Positions 45,271-53,251 of a stretch of 64,000 nucleotides of DNA are shown here, one piece after another; the first letter of the stretch is position 1, and each line of letters starts with the position of its first letter. The stretch is from Puniceibacterium sp. IMCC21224 (GTDB taxonomy: Bacteria > Pseudomonadota > Alphaproteobacteria > Rhodobacterales > Rhodobacteraceae). The translations under genes and the position numbers were made by a program. The notes beneath the pieces are model-generated. The model was given only the letters and a program-made list of their open reading frames with translations. It made no database searches and had not been told where the DNA came from. The DNA lies in assembly GCF_001038505.1 (NCBI RefSeq), contig NZ_LDPY01000002.1:186001-250000 (forward strand). Direction: 5' to 3'.

Positions 45271-45294
45271 GTTTTCTGCATGCAACAATCATTT
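45267..45294. promoter_or_regulatory. 28-base interrupted palindrome, candidate GntR operator
   Basis: A perfect 8-bp core TGCATGCA (45277-45284) is flanked by arms in which seven of ten outward positions pair, including AAATG on the left with CATTT on the right. It sits between dctP and the uxaA-like gene, just upstream of the latter's ribosome binding site. Its size would suit a regulator with two winged-helix domains such as the one encoded at 46.8 kb. Confidence 0.5.
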
Positions 45295-45304
45295 TGGAGT
45301 CAAA

Positions 45305-46849
45305 ATGCCATCCCAGCCCGATGTCGCGCCGTTGATCTGTCTCAGCCCGGATGACAACGTGGGAGTGGCGCGGTCGCTGATCCCCGCCGGTACACCGCTT
45401 GCACTCGACACCGCGCGCTTTTCGGCGGCCGTCGATATTCCGAGCGGGCACAAGGTCGCACTCCGTCGCATTGAAGTGGCCGAGACAGTGCGCAAATACG
45501 GTCAGGCCATTGGCGTGGCGACAGCCGATATCATGCCCGGAGATCACGTACACCTTCACAATATGGCGATGCAGGACACCGTGGGCACGCATGATTTTGC
45601 CACCGATGGCGGGCCGACGCCGCTCTTGCCTGCGTCCGAGCGAAAGACGTTCATGGGCTATTTGCGCGCCGATGGGCAGGTGGGCACCCGCAACTATATC
45701 GGCATAGTGACTTCGGTAAACTGCTCGGCCACGGTGGCGCGGGCGGTTGCGGATCACTTCAACCGCTCGGACGAACTTGCGGCCTGGCCGAATGTGGATG
45801 GGGTCGTCGCGCTGACGCATGGATCTGGCTGCGCGATGAGCACAAAGACCGAAGGCTACGCCATACTACAGCGGGTGCTGTCCGGCTATGCGCAGAACCC
45901 TAATTTTGCCGGCATTCTGATGATCGGCCTCGGGTGCGAGACCAACCAAATAGCGCCTATTGTCGAAAAATTCGGCCTCAAGGAAGGCGCATTTTTGCGT
46001 ACGATGACCATCCAGCAGCTTGGCGGGACGCGCCGAACCGTCAAGCAGGCAAGCGAAATGATTCGCGAAATGCTGCCCGAAATCAGCGCGATGCAGCGTG
46101 AAGAGGTGCCGCTATCCGGTCTGAAGCTGGCCCTGCAATGCGGCGGATCGGACGGCTATTCGGGGATCTCTGCCAACCCTGCCCTTGGGGTTGCCTCAGA
46201 TCTCGTGGTGCGCAATGGCGGCACCTCGGTGTTGTCGGAAACGCCGGAGATTTATGGCGCTGAGCATCTTTTGACGCGGCGCGCCGTTACTCCGGCGGTT
46301 GCGCAAAAACTGATGGACCGGATCGCATGGTGGCGCGCCTATACCGAGCGTCACGAGGCAGAACTCAACAACAACCCCAGCCATGGCAACAAGCTTGGCG
46401 GACTCACCACCATCCTGGAGAAATCGCTGGGCGCTGTTGCCAAAGGCGGGACCATGCCGCTGATGGCGGTCTACGAATACGCTGAACTGGTCCGGACGCC
46501 GGGGTTTGTCTTTATGGATACACCCGGATACGATCCGGTGGCTGTGACGGGACAGGTGGCGGGCGGCTGCAACCTGATTGTCTTTACCACTGGACGTGGT
46601 TCCGTTTCGGGGTTCAAGCCTGCGCCCTGCATCAAGGTTGCGACCAACACCGAAATGTACACACGGATGGACGAGGACATGGATATCAACTGCGGCGGCA
46701 TCGTCACTGGTGACGACAGCATCGAACAGGCCGGCCAGCGATTGTTTGACATGATACTCGACGTTGCGTCGGGCCGACATACCATGAGCGAGGATCAAGG
46801 CTTTGGCGACAGCGAATTCGTGCCGTGGCAAATCGGTGCGGTTACTTGA
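45305..46849 (+). CDS. UxaA/GarD family sugar-acid dehydratase
   Basis: A 514-residue protein from the ATG at 45305, preceded by TTGGAGT; an upstream in-frame ATG at 45269 lies inside the palindrome. The N-terminal SAF-type domain (about 5-90, VADHVHLHN-like segment GDHVHLHNMA) and the long C-terminal UxaA domain (GYLRADGQVGTRNYIGIVTS, HGSGCAMSTK, GLGCETNQIAP, CGGSDGYSGISANPALG) are typical of altronate and galactarate dehydratases, which use Fe2+. The family also contains other hexarate and pentonate dehydratases, so the exact substrate is open. The gene is divergent from the TRAP set and followed by gntR. Confidence 0.88.
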   Translation: MPSQPDVAPLICLSPDDNVGVARSLIPAGTPLALDTARFSAAVDIPSGHKVALRRIEVAETVRKYGQAIGVATADIMPGDHVHLHNMAMQDTVGTHDFATDGGPTPLLPASERKTFMGYLRADGQVGTRNYIGIVTSVNCSATVARAVADHFNRSDELAAWPNVDGVVALTHGSGCAMSTKTEGYAILQRVLSGYAQNPNFAGILMIGLGCETNQIAPIVEKFGLKEGAFLRTMTIQQLGGTRRTVKQASEMIREMLPEISAMQREEVPLSGLKLALQCGGSDGYSGISANPALGVASDLVVRNGGTSVLSETPEIYGAEHLLTRRAVTPAVAQKLMDRIAWWRAYTERHEAELNNNPSHGNKLGGLTTILEKSLGAVAKGGTMPLMAVYEYAELVRTPGFVFMDTPGYDPVAVTGQVAGGCNLIVFTTGRGSVSGFKPAPCIKVATNTEMYTRMDEDMDINCGGIVTGDDSIEQAGQRLFDMILDVASGRHTMSEDQGFGDSEFVPWQIGAVT

Positions 46850-47835
46850 GGCCAGCCGTTTCCTCTGTCGACCGAACGCCGGTCTATTCCACGATTGCCG
46901 ATCACATCCGCACCGCAATCGACACTGGCACGCTGCCCGAAGGAACGGTGTTGCTCGAGGGACCTCTGGCGGTGCTGTTTCGATCCAGCAGATCACCGGT
47001 CAAGCAAGCCTTGCTGCTTCTTGAGTCCGAGGGACGCCTTGCGCGTTTTGAGGGCCGCGGGCTTGTTGTCGGGCAAGGGTCCGCGCCGCAGCGCCGACAA
47101 CTGACCCCGAGCATGATCGGCCTGCCCGAGCATGCGTTGGCCGAGGTCCGCGCCCCGGCTTGGCAATCGCTCTGGTACGAGTTTGAACGCGACATCATTC
47201 TGCGATCGCTTTTTGGCGAAGGGCGGATCAACGAACTGGCGCTGGCACGGCACTTTGATGTCGGCCGGACTGTTGCGCGCGATCTTTTGCTGCACGCGCA
47301 GACCATTGGCATCGTGGCGCGGGACGACCGCGAACGCTGGTCGCTGGTACCCTTTGATCTGGCCCGCTTTGCCAATCTCTACGAGTTGCGGTTGATGCTG
47401 GAACCCGCCGCAATCCAAAGCGCCGTGGGCCGCGTTGCACCATCCGATCTTGACAAGATGGTGGCGCGCTGCAAGAGCGCGGCCGAGCACTATCCGCAGG
47501 TTGAGGGCGAGCTGCTGGACCGGCTTGAAACCGACTTGCATATCGACTGCGTCGCGCACGCCGCCAATCCGGAACTGCCGCGCGCACTGTGGCATAGCCG
47601 CAGCATGCTATTGGCAGGCAAACACATTCAGGACGCCGCCAGCAGGATGCCCGCACGCATCGACCCGTTTATGGGCGAACATCTCAAGGTGCTGCGCGCC
47701 ATGTCTGAGGGGCGTCCACATGCCGCCCGGACGGCAATGGAGGACCACCTGGAATCGTCGCGCGACAAGGCCGCACACCGGTTTGAGATGTTCCGCAGTC
47801 AGAGCGAAGTCTATCCCCTCGGGTATGTGACCTGA
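46846..47835 (+). CDS. GntR family regulator with two winged-helix domains and FCD
   Basis: About 329 residues from a TTG that overlaps the dehydratase stop (TTGA); a GTG at 46825 is an alternative. A first GntR winged helix (PVYSTIADHIRTAIDTGTLP onward, SSRSPVKQALLLLESEGRLA) occupies about residues 12-76. A second winged-helix-like block (WQSLWYEFERDIILRSLF onward, FDVGRTVARDLLLHAQTIGI) spans about 106-171. An FCD domain follows (LYELRLMLEPAAIQSAVGRV, GEHLKVLRAMSEGRPHAART). It is coupled to the dehydratase and probably controls the divergent operons through the palindrome at 45267-45294. Confidence 0.86.
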   Translation: MRPAVSSVDRTPVYSTIADHIRTAIDTGTLPEGTVLLEGPLAVLFRSSRSPVKQALLLLESEGRLARFEGRGLVVGQGSAPQRRQLTPSMIGLPEHALAEVRAPAWQSLWYEFERDIILRSLFGEGRINELALARHFDVGRTVARDLLLHAQTIGIVARDDRERWSLVPFDLARFANLYELRLMLEPAAIQSAVGRVAPSDLDKMVARCKSAAEHYPQVEGELLDRLETDLHIDCVAHAANPELPRALWHSRSMLLAGKHIQDAASRMPARIDPFMGEHLKVLRAMSEGRPHAARTAMEDHLESSRDKAAHRFEMFRSQSEVYPLGYVT

Positions 47836-47998
47836 CCAACCCACCCCGTTTTCAAACCGTGGCATTCTGCGACAAAGACGCCAGGGCTGCTCACTCAGGT
47901 GACTGAGACCTTCAAATACCGGCGCTCGACGCGCCGGGACATCCCGCACCGCAACCGGAGGGGCGTTCCATACATCCGGTCAATTCTGAGAGGCTTCC

Positions 47999-48319
47999 AT
48001 GCGTCACTTTCTTCTGTTTTACGACCTCGCTCCTGACTATGCCGAGCGTCGCGGCGCGTATCGCGACGCCCACCTTGTTCACACCTGGGCCGCCAGCGAT
48101 CGTGGCGATCTGGCGTTGGCGGGGTCGCTTGCCGATCCGACGGATACCAATGTGCTGTTCTTCAAGGGGGATGGCCCGGAAGCGGCCGAGGACTTCGCTC
48201 GGACAGACCCGTATGTTCTGAACGAAATCGTCACCGGGTGGCGGGTCCGGGAATGGATGACTGCGGTTGGCAAAGAGCCAGCGTCGATGGCCCCCCGCCC
48301 CCAGATTACTTCAACCTGA
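47999..48319 (+). CDS. YciI-like protein
   Basis: A 106-residue protein with the YciI ferredoxin-like fold pattern: MRHFLLFYDLAPDYAERRGA, the His in RDAHLVHTWA (about residue 25) and GDLALAGSLADP, then a final strand with FARTDPYVLNEIVTGWRVRE. YciI proteins bind small ligands at a conserved His/Asp pair and are often found beside catabolic genes; a defined reaction is seldom known. GAGAGG precedes the ATG. It lies 163 bases after gntR on the same strand, with a GC-rich hairpin (47919-47937, 7-bp stem, no T-run) between them. Confidence 0.82.
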   Translation: MRHFLLFYDLAPDYAERRGAYRDAHLVHTWAASDRGDLALAGSLADPTDTNVLFFKGDGPEAAEDFARTDPYVLNEIVTGWRVREWMTAVGKEPASMAPRPQITST

Positions 48320-48415
48320 AGCTGCGTCCGCGACGTTTCAACGCCCCTGCCCAGTCTGGCCTGAACAGACGGCCGACACGCGGCGATCCTTGCAAATGGC
48401 GGCTTGTTAATGTGA

Positions 48416-48721
48416 CAAAACGATACGCGCCATTTTAGTCAGGCAGTGCGGCACCTGATAAACCTGCGACAACTTGCTATCGGTGCGGTTCTGCTACCTG
48501 CTTGTCCGCTGGTCGAAGAGGGTATCGGCGTCGCCGTTGTCGATCGGATGACCTATGTCGCGGGACAGTTCCCCAACGTCGTAGCGGTATCGTTCACCAG
48601 CATGATGGAAACCAGCCGAGTGATGATCAGCCATGCGCGAAAGCATGCGTTATCGCGCAGTAGCACCATCTTTATTGAGAGATACCTGCGACATCGTCTG
48701 GATGCCCTGAACTCTGGTTAA
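48416..48721 (+). pseudogene. LysR regulator C-terminal remnant
   Basis: The open frame after a stop at 48413 reads as the end of a LysR effector domain: CPLVEEGIGVAVVDRMTY is the usual second-lobe motif (LV-x-x-G-x-GV-x-x-VD), followed by a typical C-terminal tail with HARKHALSRSSTIFIERYLR. No helix-turn-helix or first lobe is present upstream, and there is no ribosome binding site before the GTG at 48446. It is therefore a truncated gene. It may once have controlled the ABC importer operon that follows. Confidence 0.6.
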
Positions 48722-48891
48722 GACGCCGGACGGCTCCTGATTGAGGTTTAAAAATGGGCGCGTCGCCTATTTGATGTGCATTCATTCATCGCGAGAGCAT
48801 GTCACCCTCTCGCCTCTGCATGCTTTTCACAAAGCACCAAAGAGGTCAAAGCCCATCAGGGCATGGGTTTGCGCCCATTGATGTTGATACT

Positions 48892-48910
48892 GAATAACCT
48901 GAAGTTATTC
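48892..48910 (+). promoter_or_regulatory. Hairpin in the leader of the ABC importer operon
   Basis: Perfect 7-bp stem GAATAAC/GTTATTC with a CTGAA loop, about 100 bases before the binding-protein start. No long T-run follows (TACTGAGCTTTTAAAT), so termination is weak. It may be an operator or an mRNA structure. Confidence 0.35.
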
Positions 48911-49012
48911 TACTGAGCTTTTAAATAATTTGTCGTGATGGACGGCCGGTGTCCAACGTTATGACTAGCGTAATTGCGCAATGAAAAACGAAGCCAGCTA
49001 ACAGGAAAATTA

Positions 49013-50032
49013 ATGTTGACCCTTTGCAAACATACTAACAGGTCCATGCCCCTTGGTTCAGTCGCAAGCGCAGCCCTCTTGTCCGTCACGATGGCCCTGC
49101 CTGTGGCGGCTCAGGAAATCCAGAATGTCAGCTTTATTCTGGATTGGATTCCGTCCGGCGAAATGGCCGCCTATTACTCGGGTGTTGCCAACGGCTTTTT
49201 CGAAGAAGAGGGCATCAACCTGTCGATCAGCCGCGGCTATGGCTCGTCTGACACCGTCGCGAAAATCGCAGGCGGCGTTGCCGACTTCGGGATTGCCGAC
49301 ATCGCAGCGGTCTTCACAGGCCGCGCAGTTGCACAAGCGCCGGTCAAGGCGATCAGCGCGGTTTACACGCATTCACCCCATTCGCTTTTCGTGCTTGAAA
49401 GCAGCGGCATAGACGGCTTCGACGACCTGGAAGGCAAAAGCATCGCCGTTTCGGCGGGAAACAGTCACCGGCTGTATTTTCCGGCCGTCGCAGAGCGGTC
49501 CGGTATTGATGCGGACAAAATCAAATGGGTGACAGCAGATGCGTCATCAATGGCGGCCTTGTTGATCGCCAAACGTGTTGACGCGGCCCCGTTCTTTTCG
49601 ATCCACGAATATTATCAGAATAAGGCCGCCGAAACGCAGGGCGAAAAGATCAAGGTTCTTCCCTTTGTCGAGGCAGGGTTTGCAATCTATTCGACCTCCG
49701 TGATCGCCACTGAAGAGACGCTGGAAAAAGACCCGGAACTAGCCAAAAAATTCCTGTCAGCTTTGCAGAAATCTCTGGTGTGGGCGAATGACAACATTGA
49801 CGAGGCATGCGACCTGCACGTGGCAGCCGTTCCCGAAGTGGCGCTGGATGACTGCGTGGGCAGCCTGACCGCGATGCTCGCCTTTGTGTTCAACGATTCT
49901 CAAGAAGAATTCGGACTAGGTCGGTTCGGGCAAGACCGCCTTGATTTTACTTACAAGCAGGTCGCCGCTGCGCAGGATCTGGCCACGGATTTTGATACGT
50001 CGACAGCGATCGACGAAAGCTATCTTCCGTAA
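49013..50032 (+). CDS. NMT1/THI5-type ABC transporter substrate-binding protein
   Basis: A 339-residue periplasmic binding protein with a signal peptide cut after PVAA. The mature start, QNVSFILDWIPSGEMAAYYS, matches the NMT1/THI5-like family (pyrimidine, taurine and nitrate type binders); GVANGFFEEEGINLSI and VADFGIADIAAVFTGRA continue the pattern. The ATG at 49013 is chosen because AGGAAA lies seven bases upstream; a TTG at 48974 is in frame. It leads an operon with an ATPase, a permease and an amidohydrolase, so the ligand is probably an N-containing heterocycle or amide. The exact ligand is not visible. Confidence 0.88.
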   Translation: MLTLCKHTNRSMPLGSVASAALLSVTMALPVAAQEIQNVSFILDWIPSGEMAAYYSGVANGFFEEEGINLSISRGYGSSDTVAKIAGGVADFGIADIAAVFTGRAVAQAPVKAISAVYTHSPHSLFVLESSGIDGFDDLEGKSIAVSAGNSHRLYFPAVAERSGIDADKIKWVTADASSMAALLIAKRVDAAPFFSIHEYYQNKAAETQGEKIKVLPFVEAGFAIYSTSVIATEETLEKDPELAKKFLSALQKSLVWANDNIDEACDLHVAAVPEVALDDCVGSLTAMLAFVFNDSQEEFGLGRFGQDRLDFTYKQVAAAQDLATDFDTSTAIDESYLP

Positions 50033-50103
50033 CTTCGGACAAATTCGCATCTGTCCTATGTCCGGCCCCCGCACGAGGGGATCGGAACAATGAAAGACCC
50101 CAA

Positions 50104-50862
50104 ATGACCAACATTTCCATCGACGGGGCCACAAAGGTCTTCAATTCCCGCGACGGTGAAAAGATAGTCGCGTTGCAGGACGTGACTTTGGCGGTCCGCC
50201 CCAATGAATTCATCTCACTTGTGGGGCCGTCCGGCTGCGGAAAGTCGACGCTGTTGCGCATGATCGGGGGGCTTTTGCCGACGACCGATGGTGCTGTTTT
50301 GATCGACGGAAACGTCGTAGACGGACCACAGATCAAATGCGGTTTTGTGTTCCAAAAGGCAACATTGCTGGATTGGAAAACAATCCTGGAAAATGTGCTG
50401 TTTCCATTGAATGTTTTGAAAACCCGCACGTCGGCCTCGGTAGACAGCGCACGGGAATTGCTGGCCTTTGCCGGACTATCTGATTTCGAAAGCAAATATC
50501 CGTCGGAGCTTTCGGGTGGAATGCAGCAACGCGCCGGTATTTGCCGGGCTTTGATGCACGATCCGGATATCCTGCTTATGGACGAACCCTTTGGCGCCCT
50601 CGACGCGTTGACGCGCGAGGATATGTCGCTCGAACTTTTGCGGATTTGGCGGGAGCGTCCGAAAACAATCGTGTTTGTGACGCATTCGATTGCAGAGGCC
50701 GTTCTTCTTTCTGACCGAGTGGTTGTCATGTCGGCGCGCCCCGGCAGGGTCAGTGAGATTGTTGATATTCCGTTGCCGCGTCCACGCAGCTTCGAAGCGC
50801 AAAAAGACGTGCTCTTTCAGGAAAAAGTGGAACACATCCGCTATCTGATCACGGGAAAGTAG
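50104..50862 (+). CDS. ABC transporter ATP-binding protein (SsuB/ThiZ type)
   Basis: A 252-residue ATPase with Walker A GPSGCGKST (about residues 41-49), Q-loop in FVFQKATLLDWKT, signature LSGGMQQR, Walker B ILLMDEPFGALDALTRE and the H-loop His in VFVTHSIAEAV. It is of the nitrate/sulfonate/taurine class that pairs with NMT1-type binding proteins. It follows the binding-protein gene by 71 bases and precedes the permease gene by four bases. Confidence 0.95.
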   Translation: MTNISIDGATKVFNSRDGEKIVALQDVTLAVRPNEFISLVGPSGCGKSTLLRMIGGLLPTTDGAVLIDGNVVDGPQIKCGFVFQKATLLDWKTILENVLFPLNVLKTRTSASVDSARELLAFAGLSDFESKYPSELSGGMQQRAGICRALMHDPDILLMDEPFGALDALTREDMSLELLRIWRERPKTIVFVTHSIAEAVLLSDRVVVMSARPGRVSEIVDIPLPRPRSFEAQKDVLFQEKVEHIRYLITGK

Positions 50863-50866
50863 AGAA

Positions 50867-51673
50867 ATGGCTGACACAAACATCACATTCGGCCAAGGTC
50901 TTCGCCGCATCTGGTTCCGCTCTCAGGGGGTCCTGATGCCAGTGATTACCCTGATCATTCTTCTGGCGATCTGGGAAATCGCAGTCGTGGGTTTCGCGAT
51001 TCCTGAATACCTTTTGCCTGCGCCAAGCCAGATTTGGATCGCGACCAGCGCTCAGCCGGCTCTGGTCTGGGGGCATACGATGGCGACCCTCAAGACAGTG
51101 TTACTGGGTTTTGGACTGTCGATCAGCGTTTCGTTGCCATTGGCATTCGCGCTAACCGCGTCACAGACCGTGGCAAGCGCCGTCTATCCGCTGCTCATCC
51201 TGACCCAGTCGATCCCAAAGGTCGCCCTGGCCCCGATCCTTGTGATAGCCCTTGGTGCCAACGAGATGCCGCGCATCATCATCACGTTCCTTGTCGCCTT
51301 TTTTCCACTTGTGATAGCGATCACGACGGGCCTTCTTTCTGTTCCCTCAGATCTGGTCGAACTTGGACGGTCCTATCGCGCCTCGCGCTTGCAGCAGATG
51401 GTGATGATCCGCATGCCTTATGCAATTCCGTTCATCTTTAGCGGTTTGAAAACAGCGGTGGCCCTTGCTGTGGTGGGGGCCGTCGTCGGCGAATTCGTGA
51501 CCTCTGATCGCGGTCTTGGCTATCTGATCCAGACCTCGACTGCCTTTTTTCGGATGCCTCTTGCTTACGGAGCGATGCTGGTTTTGTCGGCGATGGGGAT
51601 AATCCTGTTTCAGCTCGTCGCGGTGACTGAACGGCTTTTGTTCCCGTGGGCCACGGCGAACCGCGAACAGTAA
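50867..51673 (+). CDS. ABC transporter permease (SsuC/ThiX type)
   Basis: A 268-residue permease of the BPD_transp_1 family with six hydrophobic helices. The EAA loop is seen as ELGRSYRASRLQQMVMIRMP near residues 165-184, and LLPAPSQIWIATSA is the typical start of the transmembrane core. It forms the channel of the importer with the ATPase encoded four bases upstream. The amidohydrolase start lies 32 bases after its stop, so all four genes are probably one operon. Confidence 0.94.
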   Translation: MADTNITFGQGLRRIWFRSQGVLMPVITLIILLAIWEIAVVGFAIPEYLLPAPSQIWIATSAQPALVWGHTMATLKTVLLGFGLSISVSLPLAFALTASQTVASAVYPLLILTQSIPKVALAPILVIALGANEMPRIIITFLVAFFPLVIAITTGLLSVPSDLVELGRSYRASRLQQMVMIRMPYAIPFIFSGLKTAVALAVVGAVVGEFVTSDRGLGYLIQTSTAFFRMPLAYGAMLVLSAMGIILFQLVAVTERLLFPWATANREQ

Positions 51674-51705
51674 TCACTCAACTTTTGAATACGTGGAGAA
51701 CCGGT

Positions 51706-53217
51706 ATGACCGAGAGTTTCAAAATCATTCGCAACGGTCTTTTGCCCGATGACAAAACCGGTCGCCCGGAGCGCCGCGATATCCTTGTGCAAGACAACCT
51801 GATCGTCGAGATCGGCGTACATGGCATGGACGCGCCAATCGGAGCGGAAGAGATCGACGCCGAAGGTTTCCTGTTGATGCCCGGCCTGGTCAATGCGCAT
51901 TCCCACGGTCACGGTGCATTGGGGCGGGGCCTTGGGGATCGCTGGACCTTGGAGCACCTCCTTCATGCAGGCCCATGGATGAACGGCGGTCGCGAATTGG
52001 AAGATATGGCGCTGACCGCGCGCCTGAATGCGGCCGAGATGCTGTTGAACGGCTGCACGTCTGTTTACGATTTGTATTTCGAATTTCCCGGCCCGACGAT
52101 CCAGACGATAGATGCGGTCGCCGGAGCCTACGAAGAAGTCGGTGTGCGTTCGGTCATTGCACCGATGATGGCTGATTTGTCGCTCTATCAGGCTCTGCCT
52201 GAGCTTTTGGCCGCCTTACCAGAAGATAAACGTGCCCGGTTCGAAAATGTGAGGATGGCGCCGACCGAAACGCTGCTATCAACCTGCCGCGAACTTCTGT
52301 CCAACTGGCGGTTTGACACGCGCCGGACAAAGATCGCGCTGGCGCCGACGATTCCCCTGCATTGCACCGAAGAGTTTCTGATCGGATGCCGCGATCTTTC
52401 GGCCGAATTCGAGGTTGGATTGCACATGCATCTTGCCGAAAGCCGAATTCAGGCGGTTACGGGGATGCAGCGATATGGTCAGACACTGACATCTTACCTG
52501 GACGGTCTTGGGATGTTATCGGAACGCTTTACAGGCGCGCATTGTGTCTGGATGGACGATGATGATCTGCGCCGCATGGGCGATAACGGCGCCAGCATCG
52601 CGCATAATCCCGGATCCAACATGCGGCTCGGAAACGGTATCTCACCCGCACGCCGCAGTCTTGCGGCAGGGGTAAATCTGGGTATCGGCACGGATGGGTC
52701 TAGCTGTTCTGACGACCAGAATATGTTCATCTCCATGCGCCTGGCTTCGTTTGCCTCACGCATTGTCAGCCCTGACACCTCCGACTGGCTGTCGACCCGC
52801 GAAGTTTTGGATGCGGCAACCAAAGGCTCTGCCAAGGCTCTCGGCTTTGGCGACAGCATCGGCAGGATCAAAGCCGGGGCCGAAGCGGATATCGTCTTTC
52901 TGGATCTTGATTCCATTGGCTTCGTTCCCCTGAACGATCCGGTCAACCAGATCGTCCATGCCCAGGACAGCTCGTCCGTTCGTCATGTCATGGTTGCCGG
53001 CGAGATCGTTCTGAAAGATCGGAAATTCACTCGGATTGATTTTTCCAGGCTGCGACACGAGGCCCAGACCGCCGCAGACCGGCTGCTTGCGAACCAGAGC
53101 GAACTGCGGGATTTTGCCAGTAGTCTCAACAAATATGTCTCTGGTTTCTGTGTCGGCATGGCGCAAACCCCGTATCACGTGGATCGCTGGTGCAACCACC
53201 ACAGCCATTCCCAATGA
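51706..53217 (+). CDS. Amidohydrolase / deaminase (SsnA-MtaD-like)
   Basis: A 503-residue metal-dependent hydrolase of the amidohydrolase superfamily. Metal ligands are visible: HSHGH in the first strand (MPGLVNAHSHGHGALGRG), His in VGLHMHLAES, His in FTGAHCVWMD and Asp in LGIGTDGSSCSDDQ. The order fits deaminases acting on cytosine, guanine, S-adenosylhomocysteine or related heterocycles. GGAGAACC precedes the ATG at 51706; a longer in-frame start would overlap the permease. Its position after the importer suggests that it deaminates or hydrolyses the imported compound in the cytoplasm. Confidence 0.88.
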   Translation: MTESFKIIRNGLLPDDKTGRPERRDILVQDNLIVEIGVHGMDAPIGAEEIDAEGFLLMPGLVNAHSHGHGALGRGLGDRWTLEHLLHAGPWMNGGRELEDMALTARLNAAEMLLNGCTSVYDLYFEFPGPTIQTIDAVAGAYEEVGVRSVIAPMMADLSLYQALPELLAALPEDKRARFENVRMAPTETLLSTCRELLSNWRFDTRRTKIALAPTIPLHCTEEFLIGCRDLSAEFEVGLHMHLAESRIQAVTGMQRYGQTLTSYLDGLGMLSERFTGAHCVWMDDDDLRRMGDNGASIAHNPGSNMRLGNGISPARRSLAAGVNLGIGTDGSSCSDDQNMFISMRLASFASRIVSPDTSDWLSTREVLDAATKGSAKALGFGDSIGRIKAGAEADIVFLDLDSIGFVPLNDPVNQIVHAQDSSSVRHVMVAGEIVLKDRKFTRIDFSRLRHEAQTAADRLLANQSELRDFASSLNKYVSGFCVGMAQTPYHVDRWCNHHSHSQ

Positions 53218-53251
53218 CCATGGCGTGATGCACCAATCGGCCGTGCGGCAA

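Noticed and set aside
47919..47937. GC-rich hairpin after gntR as a terminator
   Set aside because: The 7-bp stem is good but no T-run follows on either strand, so termination cannot be claimed.
48722..49012. TPP or other riboswitch before the NMT1/THI5-type binding protein
   Set aside because: The conserved TPP aptamer segments are not present; only simple hairpins are visible.
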